64,000 nt of DNA, taken from Kondoa malvinella. Its lineage: Eukaryota > Basidiomycota > Agaricostilbomycetes > Agaricostilbales > Kondoaceae. Under the pieces are notes generated by a model, which was not told where the DNA came from, ran no database searches, and saw only the letters and a program-made list of their open reading frames with translations. Where the stretch lies: assembly GCA_039545315.1 (NCBI GenBank), contig BCIM01000001.1:1955783-2019782 (forward strand), given 5' to 3'. How positions within the stretch are numbered: the stretch's first letter is position 1; the number at the start of each line of letters is the position of its first letter. A program made the position numbers and the translations under genes. This document shows, in pieces, positions 36,666-46,738 of the stretch.

Positions 36666-37022
36666 CGCAACATTACTCTTCGTCCGTGACTCGCCTATTT
36701 CCTAGATATGTACGCACGCTCAATAGCTCAGTACAGGATCGGATACTTGAATGTTTCAGCTTCGTCAGTCTGCTCTCTCTCAACAAGACGCCAATACGTT
36801 GCATCAGAAGAATGGACCAAGTACTCGGGCTGAACAAACTGGAAACGATAGTTGAGTATCTTGATACCGACATTAAAGCATGCTTCCTTGTACATGACTG
36901 ACTACGCGTGCTGAATTATACTACTCTTCTGTGAATCTGATGCTCATCTACTACTGAATGTTCTATTTGCGCTGATGCTCTGTACCTCCTATGCAGACCA
37001 GCTCCATGAAGTTATCCTCCTC
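36666..37022. other. convergent intergenic region (357 bp)
   Basis: Between the interrupted F-box gene (+) and the MYND protein gene (-). An open + strand stretch (36581-36901) overlaps it without recognisable features. Nothing else seen. Confidence 0.35.
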
Positions 37023-37882
37023 CTACAGACACAACCTGTTACATGCCTACCAATAGGCATTAGCTCGCAACGAAAATGCAGAATGAAAGGCTGACCTGCT
37101 TATGCCCTCCTTGTGTCTTATTCCAGTCAGCCCTCTGGCATGCTTCTCCACAACTAGTGCTCCGCGATCAGCGAAGAGGGGACACAGGCCAGCTAGAAGA
37201 CCTACTACATGGCGAGACAGCAACCTGCGCAAATCCTGAACTTGCGTTTCTTCTTGCCATAACCTGCCCGACTATACAACCCACATCCACAACAAACTTG
37301 CAGCCGAAACTGACTGATAGCGAACGGCCAGTTACCATAGACATGAGCGATCCGGCTTTCAGCTGTTGGTAAGACCATGGCCGGTACGCAAGCTTCGGCT
37401 ACGACTTGACAAGGAATGCAAATTTTGGGCGCGACACCAAGGGCCAGATTCAGAATTATTAGAGGCTGTATTTGAAGGTCGGCTTGTTTTGCGTCTACGC
37501 GGGAAAGTCGTATCGATTGCAATAATTGAATAGCTTTTGTGGAGTACATCTTGGCGGCGCCCACGTTTGGATCCGGAGTTGGGGCCATGTAACAGCATAG
37601 AACAGGCATTTCGAGATCTGGTTTCAGTCTGGGATGACGGGAAAGCACTTCTGCGAGCATCCTAAGATTGTGATACGAAGCAATTCCGAACGAAAGTTCA
37701 GGGTCGATGATTTTGACAGCTTGTGTTTGATGACCAGCGACGCGTGCGACGGTCAGCGAAACGCTTAGACATATGGCGAAAAGACGTTGGAGCTTGGGCA
37801 GAGGAAACTTGCGAAGAGTGACGAGATGTGGGCATAACAGAGCAACAAGCTCACTGCACTTGATCATCTGCAGAAGCTTCAT
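37023..37882 (-). CDS. MYND-type zinc-finger protein
   Basis: The C terminus assembles into a MYND finger over three exons: VCCGCGLYSRAGYGKKKRKFRICAGC, then after a 55-nt intron (GTAGTAGG...CACTAG) CGEACQRADWNKTQGGHKQ, then after a 48-nt intron ACNRLCL with stop at 37023-37025. The C-x2-C...C-x3-C...H-x3-C spacing fits the family, which binds proline-rich peptides. The rest (about 230 residues) is helical with no recognised domain (LLQMIKCSELVALLCPHLVTL, YHNLRMLAEVLSRHPRLKP). The first ATG in frame is at 37882. The frame is open further up to about 38030 (QFRSFLVVKLILVS), so the true 5' end may lie there or in another exon. Role unknown. Confidence 0.6.
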
Positions 37883-38030
37883 CGATAGATCCAAGTCCGC
37901 CTGAGGAGGCAGAGCTACAGCTTCGAGTCGAGCAAGGACCAGATCCAAATTCGAGACGAGAATGAGTTTGACAACCAGAAACGAGCGAAATTGTTCGCTC
38001 CTTGTATTGCATCCTGGGTGCCGGCTTTAA

Positions 38031-39031
38031 CACAGACAGGCAATTGACCCATTCATCCAGTTCGAGCAATATGCTGAGAGATGAATTTGCAAACGATCAT
38101 GCTTTGGCCAGTCAAACGCACATGAAATCGGAGACGTCGTCCTTTATTGCATCCATCTGATCAGCTGATAAGCGCCGAAGCTGCCATTCCTCCGTTTCCG
38201 CCTATAATTCGAGTATCAGCGAGACCACCGAGAATGATGGGAAGAGAGGCTCGTACCGCCTGATCTCCCGTCATACTGGTATATCACAGCACTACACGTA
38301 GCCATGTATGACCAAACGCAGCAGAGAAAACTTCGTCGAGGGCGTCAAATGCGGTCATGGCAATTCCCAAGTTTCCCAAGTTTGCTCCAAGACGCCTCCA
38401 AGCGCCTCCAACAAAGAAGTCTAGCGTGCTAATACGCCTACTGCAGTCAAGTATGTATGCATATATGTGCTCTACAGCTTAGCGGAAGCCTGTGGACATA
38501 ATTTGGCCGCTCAAGGCATTTTACGCAAAGACTTAGGTATCCTAGCCATTAAGACGCTGAAAGCGCCCAAACAGGCATGACTAGCACACCTGTGCATTCA
38601 CAACACCTTTAGAAAGCATGCTTGGAGGTGTTCTGAGACCCTTTAAGTATTGCCCTGGTCTCCTGCCAAATAAACCAGCCAAGCGGTAGCAAGAGTAGCA
38701 GCGACAGTCTGACGGGCGCAGCGATAGATAACTTTAGCATAGCATACACGGAAGGTGTAAGATACATGGCGGTCTTGGAACACAACTTGCAGCAAAACTT
38801 GGAAATTACGTTGACCGGGTCAAATGACATGGACGAAACGGAAAACCAGCCGCTTTGTTGTCGCAGAACGACGATCCATTGATACCCTGGACCAGCCGAT
38901 ACCTAGACACTCGAGAATCTCATACCTACAGCACGTTTGCTGGCACGTCGCAGCATCCTTTCGGTCTGCTGCAGCTACCCCACACTATTTTGATCTGTAA
39001 CAAAGTTGCCTTGATCAGACGACTGTATTGC
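38031..39031. other. intergenic, about 1 kb
   Basis: Divergent region between the MYND gene (-) and the EVE gene (+). It contains short direct repeats such as CCCAAGTTT (twice near 38367-38385) and CGCCTCCAA (twice near 38390-38410). A minus-strand open stretch at 38609-38830 has one hydrophobic segment but no other support. Part of the 5' end of the MYND gene may lie here. Confidence 0.35.
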
Positions 39032-40262
39032 ATGAGTGATCGCGTCAAATCGCTCAAGAAAGAAGCATCAATGTCGAATTCCAATTGCTGGCTGATGAAA
39101 GCCGAACCTGGAATGCATCTCTCACACCAACGTAAAATGTCGCTGACTTTCAGCGAATAGACTCGAGGATGGTCAAGGGGATAGATGTAGCCTTCAGCGC
39201 TAGCATCTTTGAAGCGAAGCCGGATGGCGTAGAGCACTGGGATGGCGTTAGCATGTCTTTTGACTTGGCGCAGAACTTCTCAGGCTAACGCGCGTCTGCA
39301 GGAAATCGACAAGGTACCTCGCTGCCCACGCCGTTGCTGGCGTCAAGCTGATTGTATGCTTCAGCGAAAAACTTTATGAAGGTATGCTCGGCTTTCTGAG
39401 GCTTTCTGACCTGCTAAATAGCTGCAGGACGAGATGAAAGTTGGCGACCAAGTCTTATTCTATCACAGGTAAGGTCGAGGCTGTGCGTATCTACCTTATG
39501 GCTGATTCCTCACATAGCAATACCAAGACACCTGGCGTGGCGGCTCTAGCAACCGTGCATAAAGAAGGTTATCCAGATTGTGAGCTCCGCATCTAACCAA
39601 GTCGATACAAAGCTTGACAGTGACCAGTTACCGCTTTCGACTCAACACATCCGTACTACGACCCAAAATCATCGAAAGAGGCGCCGACGTGGTACATGGT
39701 CTGTCCTTTCCAGGAATTTTCGTTTCTCGACTTGATGATGAAGCAACAGGTGGACCTGAAATTCTCCTCACATTTGCCAAACTTTGTTCCTCTCAAATTG
39801 CTCCAAACGCTGGTGACGATACCAGAAGATCAGCTGCCAACCTATTTGACACCAGAGCATCTTTCAGCTATCCGAAGTATGCCTCTGCTAGCCAAAGGTC
39901 AGAGGTTGAGTGTACAGCGAGTCAGCAGTGAAGCGTATGAAGCTGTTGTATTGCTCGGTGAGAAAGGAGGATGGGAAGAATTAATGCCTGTTAAGGGCAA
40001 GAAAAGGGTCAAAGCTGATGAGGATGGGGAAGAGAAGCCGGCAAAGAAGGCTAAGAAGACGACGAAGGGAAAGAAGGCTAAAGCATCAGTGTCTGACAAT
40101 GAACGGGATGCGGTTGATGGTAACCCTGCTGAACCCACGGACGGCATAAAGCCAGAGACTACAGAGGAGATGCCAGAAATTGCTAAAGAGAAGGTCGAGA
40201 CGAAAAAGCAAGAGAAAGTGGCTGCGGATGGATCTAGACGTAGTACAAGGACAAAGGCGTAG
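39032..40262 (+). CDS. EVE-domain protein (THYN1-like)
   Basis: EVE/PUA-like fold that binds modified bases in DNA or RNA. The N-terminal motif is NCWLMKAEP. After one intron the frame reads SRMVKGIDVAFS and DGVEHWDGV. Two tiny exons (39302-39313, 12 nt; 39365-39381, 17 nt) restore the conserved WDGVRN...AKNFMK run, followed by DEMKVGDQVLFYHS, NTKTPGVAALATVHKEGYPD, TAFDSTHPYYDPKS and WYMVCPFQEF. The intron 39251-39301 has a GC donor. The C-terminal tail is long, Lys/Ala/Glu-rich with KKAKKTTKGKKAK, a likely nuclear signal. The exon 1/intron 1 border is unclear: it may be a 29-nt intron. An in-frame second ATG lies at 39071. Stop at 40260-40262, inside the convergent CUE gene's last exon. Confidence 0.78.
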
Positions 40263-40980
40263 CTGTACGACTTTTGATCGAATGTATTGGGTTGTATACT
40301 ATGGTCACGAAAGCTTTTGGGCTTCCTTCTCCATCATCTTCCTGTTCGCGCAGAGCTCTGATCAGCCGGGGGAATCACTATGCAGACAAAGACAAACCTT
40401 CGCGCTTCCAGAACCATTCTCGCTTTCCTCTCTTTCAATATCTTCTCCCTATCACTAGCAGTTGTAGCCCAGCTCTGCAAGCTTTCAGGCTGTGTTTCTT
40501 TCCCTTTACCCTTGATGTCAGCTTCTATTCGAGATTGCAGGCCGTATTTCGCTATCAGGTTCTGTGCGTTTGTCGATAGTCCAGCTGATGTTGCAGGCCG
40601 CGAAGACGTAGTAGGTGCAGGCGTATCAGGAAACAGGCCTGGAGGAGGCTGTACGTCAAATACAACAACTATCATGAGACTGAATCTCAAGGCAATCTGC
40701 GTCGACGTACATCTGGCAACCTCCCATCCCTCAAGATCTTCTCAATAGTCGTCTCTACACTTCCACTCCTTCCTAAATCCCACCTCGCTTGATTTGGTGT
40801 CACTTGAGGGAACGCAGCGCAAACAGCTTCAATCTGAGCTTCGGGCACAACTCTCGTTGGCCTTGGGGGCTCATCTGAGCCTGCTGGAGCTGAAGCTTGC
40901 GTGTAGACCCATCGCGCGACGATGAAGCAGACTGCTATAGCTAGACCGGAGCTAATGTAGGATTGGTCCATGTTGGTCAA
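40234..40980 (-). CDS. CUE1: CUE-domain ER membrane protein (Cue1-like)
   Basis: By family, an ER-anchored cofactor that recruits and activates a ubiquitin-conjugating enzyme for ER-associated degradation. N-terminal TM segment (SSGLAIAVCFIVARWVY), a Pro-rich linker, then a CUE domain (EAQIEAVCAAFPQVTPNQARWDL...VETTIEKILRDG) with the usual FP and terminal leucine positions. After an intron follow a Pro/Ser/Thr linker and a helical E2-binding-like part (NAQNLIAKYGLQSRI; REKILKERKARMVLEARR). The last intron (GTTTGT...GATCAG) leads to ALREQEDDGEG and a stop at 40234-40236. Two nearby ATGs (40980 and 40971). The last 29 nt overlap the EVE gene coding end on the other strand. Confidence 0.75.
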
Positions 40981-41344
40981 CGCGGTCAGAGAGAGGGTCT
41001 CAAGTCAAAGTTAGGAGCTAAAGGATCTACTGGCTCTAAACAAGTGTTTCAATCATAGCCATCACATTTCAAACCTTTGCTCTCAACCCTTTGCAATGAT
41101 GTCCTCTGCAGCAGAATGTCTCGAATGGCTAGGGATGATCGTTGTGAGCAGAATGCATGTCTAATTGAGTGAGATGTCGCGAATGCTGGTTCGAATGTTC
41201 TGGTATGCAAAGATGCTGGATGATTTGGCTGAAGTAAAGGTGAGTACTGGATGCTGGTGAATAAAGTGAAAGTGGTATTCTGCTCAATGGTCAACGACTT
41301 TGTCAACAGCGTGACACCTGGAACGCACAAACAGTGTTTGATGA
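40981..41344. other. intergenic, 364 bp
   Basis: Between two minus-strand genes; promoter of the CUE gene and 3' UTR of the RING/RRM gene. Nothing specific recognised. Confidence 0.35.
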
Positions 41345-43349
41345 TCATCCCTTGGTACTTGAAACGCTAGGTATGCGTTCCCTCGGACCAGACAAAGGCT
41401 GCTGTGCGACCAAACCAAGACTCATCCCAATGGGCAATGAAGCGACTTGTTGTAATTGCTCCAGAGAGTTGAGCTGGCGATGGCGAGGGACAAAAGCGGG
41501 TGGAAGTTCCGATCTTGGTCGGATTGGAATAGGTCGATGAATGTTTGGGGCAGGCGGAGCGACGAAAGAGCTTGGCGGACGTTGGGCTACAACGGCTGAG
41601 TAAGGCATAGGAAGATGAGGAGGTCGGTCGGGAATGGTTGGTGCGCTTTGCTGAGACCATTGAGAGCTAGGTAAACTGGGAGATTGATGGTCAAGCATGG
41701 TCTAGCTATCGCATTAGTACACCGCAGATATCTGGCAGAAGGAGACTCACCAGAGATTGCTCGCAAGCAGCAGACGAAGACAAAGGTACGAGCTCAGTCT
41801 GATTGGCTTGGACATGGTCATCAAGGCGATAGTTGACCTCTGGCAAACATTGCGCCTTCCACCATCCGGCGCATAGAGTTCCTTGAGCTGGCTCGAAGAC
41901 ACCTCGCAAGCAGGATACGTGGATCAATTCGTACATGCTATTCAAAGCTTCCGCTCGTGAAAAGGTGATGCTGGCGGCGGAAAGAAGTTTGAGCAGAATC
42001 ATAACGCCTTGTGCAGTCTTTTGGTGTGAAGTGATAGAAGCGACTATCCACGAGCATCAGCAGTACATCCCCAATCTACATTGAATGACACACATTGAGG
42101 GATTTGCCAAGGGTCTTTGCGCATGTATTTAGCCTTCTATCAGCCCTAGCTTGTTCAGCACCCACATTTAGCAATCATGCTGACCAAAGTAGTCAAAGTC
42201 CGCTCGGGAAGATCAGTCTGGCGAGCGGCCTGTCCTGGATTGTCAGCTCCATCTTTAAAGGCCAAAAGAGACTGACAGCTCGTTCGCACTCTTGGATCTG
42301 GTCCAGCCTATGAGAAACTTGGCTTGTGATAGCTCAGACTTACTCACGATACGGGCAATGTCGCGAGAAACATTCGAGATTGGCTCGTTCCTGGAGAGGC
42401 AGTAGAAAGACTCGGGAAAAAGCGCAGCCATCATCTCCTCGGCTGAAGTAATGCTAGCAGCAAGCTTGCAACCTAAAAGCGGCTGATTGTAGTCCAGTAC
42501 CAAGTGTGCAATCTCCACCGTGGACACCTCAATGTAGGCCGTACTGCCATTCGTCAGATGACTGGAAGGCAGCAGGTGAATTGATGGGCCGTAGGCGACT
42601 TTGTCGGGCAATATGCATAGTCCTAGAGGGCTCAAGTAGTGTTCAATGTCTCGAGTGCAAACTAGCTCTGGTAAGCCTTGTAACTGAATCTAGGGATCAG
42701 TCAAAGCAAGCGTATCCCAAGTAGAACGCACTCGGACAATGGGAAAACGACAATTCATAAAGCAATCTGGGTCAAGATAGGTTTGGTTTGAATGAGATGG
42801 GGTTTCGACCAAATCCGTGGGAGCGTCCACGAGGCTCGGCAGAGCGACATGAGGGAACGACTCATCACTTCGTCCAGCTGGAACATCGATAGAAGTGGAG
42901 AACAGCTCAGGAGGTTGGCGAGATCGTAAGAGTTGATGTAGTCGCACAACAGGATCATAATGCAATGCCTCGAGATGCTGAATGCGCTGACCGCAGTAGC
43001 AAGTAAAGGTCTTGAGGTGTGTAGCCTGATCCGTCTGTACAGTTTTGATGATCTGCGTAAAGCAATCTCGACATGCGGAATGTTGACAAGGCGATAGCAC
43101 AGCGAAGGCTTGGGAAGCATAGCAGCATGATGTGCGAACATCGTAGATTGGGACATGCGGCAAGTCGAGCCCGTGAAATGCTACGCCAGAGTCGTTTGGG
43201 TCAACAGGCTGACTCTTGGGTAGATTGACAACGCGCATGGGCGTTGTCGAAGGTGGTGAAGGGGTCATGTCCTGCTGCGCTTCGAAGCTGATTAAAGAGC
43301 TCAATGTGCCACTTCTTCTGTGACTTCTGGACAATCGCCGTTCTGTCAT
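41345..43349 (-). CDS. RING-like and RRM-containing protein
   Basis: The ATG at 43347-43349 directly follows a TTATTGCAG acceptor, so a 5'-UTR intron is likely. The N terminus is basic and Ser-rich. A cysteine/histidine region (RTSCCYASQAFAVLSPCQHSACRDCF...FTCYCGQRI) has RING-like spacing but a CC pair where a CxxC is expected. After an intron the frame reads IQLQGLPELVCTRDIEHYLSPLG, an RNP2-like start of an RRM, followed by TAYIEVSTVEIAHLVLDYNQPLLGCKL, its C-terminal half. A further helical exon (MYELIHVSCLRGVFEP) and a Pro/Gln/Ser-rich tail follow; stop at 41345-41347. This looks like an RNA-binding regulator with ubiquitin-ligase-like features. Whether the RING is functional is not known. 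Confidence 0.6.
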
Positions 43350-44092
43350 CTGCAATAACCAAGTAAGCTGCTACAGGGAGAACAGCATAGACACTCACCT
43401 GGAAGAGCGAAGTGGGAAGTACAAGCTTGGTGGACGCGTTTGGTGTGCTGGCTGGCTACGTCCTGAAAGAGCAGCAGGTACTGAGACACTCTACAGCTGA
43501 TAGTGATGCAAAGACGCGTCTCTAGGTGGTTCGCATGAGAGGAGCTTGTTCGTGAAGCAAGGCAAGAGGTCTGTGCGCACAGACGCCCTGTGTCGCTGAC
43601 AGCTAAGCACAAGTTAAGTAGGAAATATAATCAAGCTGTACAAGAAGGCCCCAGCTTCCTTGATCACGACCGGAGTTGGCGTTCACTGCATGCTGTGAGG
43701 TGCCTGCCCTATCGCTCTTTGACCAAGTTAGATCTGGTTCGCTCAAGCGCTGTGTACGGCGTCCATATGATATGCCAGCTGGCAGTGCATGGTTAGTCCA
43801 GTGTCCATGTTACAGTAGTCGGTCATACCTGGCTCGATCTGGCGAAGCCATTGTCGCCAGACCTTTTACAATCCTTCACTGTGCACGGGTGCTGCGGTTG
43901 CTCGTGAACATCTCGATTGTGTTCGGCCCTCTGTTATCTCGATCTCAGTTGAATTGGAGTGATGAAATCATCAAGTACTCAACTCACCAATTTTACTTGA
44001 ATTTCTCTGCCGCCGCAACTCACTTGCTTTCCATATTTACGTTCGTTGCATTTGTAGGTATTCTTATCAGGCAGCGCAGCTGTTCGGCTGTG
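43350..44092. other. intergenic, about 740 bp
   Basis: Holds the 5' UTR and promoter of the RING/RRM gene (a non-coding first exon ending near 43400 is likely) and the 3' UTR of the upstream gene. A + strand open stretch (43676-44116) has a hydrophobic C-terminal part but no other support. Confidence 0.35.
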
Positions 44093-45814
44093 TTAGAGCG
44101 TAAAAATCTGGCATAACTTGTAAATACCTAATCCCATGTTCTTCAGATCTTGCGCAGTCGCATTGCGATGGTTGTTGCCCACGTGTGAGATGAGCTGCTC
44201 TGCCAGATCAATTAGGCTGTACTTTGACGCAGCCTCACACGTACGCTGCGCTTGTCCTTCCATCTTTCTTTGCTTGGACAGCCGTTCACCGTACACTTGT
44301 GAACTTTGCTTGCGGCGGTAATCCCTGTGCCAATTTGATGCGATGCCAGAGAAACAGTGAACTGTTCCCGAGACGGCGCTGCGTCGATTCGCGTTTCAGG
44401 TGCAGCAGGTAGACGTTGGCTCTGCATCTCCGGAGTAGCGTGTTGTAGCGGCCGGGAGTTCGCGCACCCGGAGAAGACATGTGCGCCAATCTGTTTTCTG
44501 GTCAGACGGAGCATGGTTGAAATGATGGTTTGATCTCACGTTATCGAAAGTGAGGCTGCATGTTGAACAATAGCCGCTTAAATAATTGGGCATAGGCTGA
44601 TTGCGAGCATGCTTAATTTGACGATCAGATCAGGTAAAACTGAGAATGGCCTACCTGATGACCTCCATGCTGATTGTATGGAAGGACACCCATGCGAGAT
44701 CCTCCGGTCTAAACAACATGAATCAGCTCCAGACCAATGCAGTAGAGCAAAAATTTACTGGACGTTGCTGCCAGCGAACCGCTATTCGTATTCGCGCAGG
44801 ACGCTTGGCAATGAAAAACTCACAGCATTGTGTTGGATTAAGTTCTTCGGACCAGGCGACATTGCAGCTGTCGAATGTCCTCCGTTTCCAAATAGCTGTG
44901 TAGCAATGAAGTGTTCAGTGAAGATGGGATGTAACGCGAAAATGCTTACTTCAAACGCCGCTTGGCGCTGCCTAGGCATGGCACCACCGTCTTGCGGCGG
45001 ATGAGAATCGCGACCATACTGTTGTGTTGGTAGGAGAGGCGGCTATTTCATCGCTTGAATGAAGGCAAAATGTACCAGCGAGCAAAACGACATACTCGCT
45101 CAACGCCATGGGGAGGTCCAGCGTTGGGTGGATGGCCGAGATGCTGCAGATAGGGATCAGAAGAGGTAGCCTTAGAGGTATAAGGCATCTACGTACCCCC
45201 AAATCGCCAGGTATATACCAGGTGCACGAGCTATCATGCCCTCGCTACTTGCCTTCAGCCATAAATGGGCTAACCGAGAAGCACACTTACAGTGAAGCCA
45301 CAATCCACACAGTAGGGCGGAGACTGCGCAGCGATATTACCGATTTGATTGCCTGCCGGTGTATGGGTAGCCATCTGCCCGGCGATCAGTCTAAAACAAC
45401 TCGTGCATCGAGGGACTGACATTAGGAAGCTGCCCCTGACCGTACTGGGATGAAGCATCAATCATGAAGTTCGAATGCCGAGATGGATTGGCTCGTACGT
45501 TTGGTACGCGCTGAAGAGAGGGCGTCAGTACGGATCTTGATGCAACAAAGGGAATCGGACCGGTTGCCAATAGCTAGCCTGAGCGAATTGAGCGAATTGA
45601 GCGAATTGAGCGTTGTAGTACCCAGGAGCACCTCCACGAGCGGGATCCTGGCAAGCAGAAGTCTGATCACAAGATCTAAGTCCGAAGAAAAGAGCCGTAC
45701 TGCGAAGGCGCGCGTGCGACCAGAAGGACTCTCACTTCTGCGACTTGGAAGTCCGGTATTGGGTATATAGTTGCGCTGGCGATGAGATTGATCTGGTGTT
45801 GTGTTTGGGTCCAT
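44093..45814 (-). CDS. disordered protein with cysteine pairs (unknown)
   Basis: Start MDPNTTPDQSHRQRNYIPN at 45814; about nine exons inferred. The second exon is Gly/Tyr/Gln-rich with a QFA triplet repeat (coded by a 9-bp repeat at 45581-45612). Later exons are FMIDASSQYGQGQLPN, LIAGQMATHTPAGNQ ending YCVDCGFT, and several short Pro/Gln-rich ones. A cysteine-bearing exon is probable around 44280-44330 (KCTVNGC in one frame). The end is SKYSLIDLAEQLISHVGNN with stop at 44093-44095. The YCVDCGF pair and helical C terminus hint at a zinc-binding regulatory protein. I do not recognise the family, and several splice borders are guesses. Confidence 0.4.
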
Positions 45815-46738
45815 TTTCTTGGATTGGTGTCTTTGGTCGGAAGTAAGAATCAAAGAGGGAAGAGTTGCTAGGATAATTCTGAAGAACAAAGGGGCGGACG
45901 TAGTACTGGTAGCCTTTAAATACCAGTGAAGAGGGACAGAAGAGTATCAAACTCCTCGCTCGATTGTTGACATGGTCCAGGCAGTCCAACCAACACGAGA
46001 TGGACGCTGAGTACACGACAAGGTAAAGCATTACTTTATATCGCTGCCAGCTTCTGTACTATGCGATGTACATAGATCGTGACTGGTGGATGAGGGCCTT
46101 TACGAGTTCTGCTTGACAAAAGCAAGAAGGTTCGTAAAAGGAGACGGAGAAGGTAAAAGGAAGAAATGAGCGCTGCTTCCCAGAAGAGAGCGTCTTCGAT
46201 AAGAGCATGACTGTCTACTACTATATCTTAAACAGGCTTCGAAAAAGTCTCCGTTGAAGCGGGAATTCGACATCATTTCCCAGCGCAACGCGAGCTATGC
46301 GTATGAAGGCCTGGATATGGTTCGTATCAGAGTCTTGCTGTAGCATGGCCTGAGGCAATGGCTTCCTGTTCCTTTCGCCATTAATATTTGGAGCTGGATG
46401 AACGGACTCACCACAGCCCCGGCTAGACGTGCTCTACGCGTTGGCCGACATGCTTCAGATTGCTGTCGGGCTTGTCTGAGCGCGATGCGGTGAGGTCTAG
46501 CCGCGGCTGCCGAAAGCAACGCTTCGTTTGAAAGCGACAGCACGTCTTCACGCGAATGGCCATCACCTCATCAAGCGAGATACCCGCGAGAACAGCATGG
46601 CAGCCTGTATGATACCCTAGGACAGCGAATATAGCCCATAACGACGCTCGCATAGCAAATTAGAAGACAATCTCGCGCTTTGGCCCTCTCAAAGAGACGC
46701 CAGGCCTCGACTCGACCCTTTTGTAGCTTTCATTGAAG
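45815..46738. other. divergent promoter region (924 bp)
   Basis: Between the disordered protein gene (-) and the RasGEF gene (+). Open stretches on the minus strand have no protein features. A CTTTTGTAGCTTTCATTG leader precedes the RasGEF ATG. No specific site recognised. Confidence 0.35.

Noticed and set aside
36581..36901. Separate small + strand gene after the broken F-box gene
   Set aside because: Overlaps the F-box frame, has no motif and no sensible start context.
38609..38830. Small minus-strand membrane protein
   Set aside because: A single hydrophobic run in an isolated short frame; no further support.
43676..44116. A 146-residue + strand protein with a hydrophobic C terminus
   Set aside because: It lies between minus-strand genes and overlaps the end of one; no introns, motif or codon pattern supports it.
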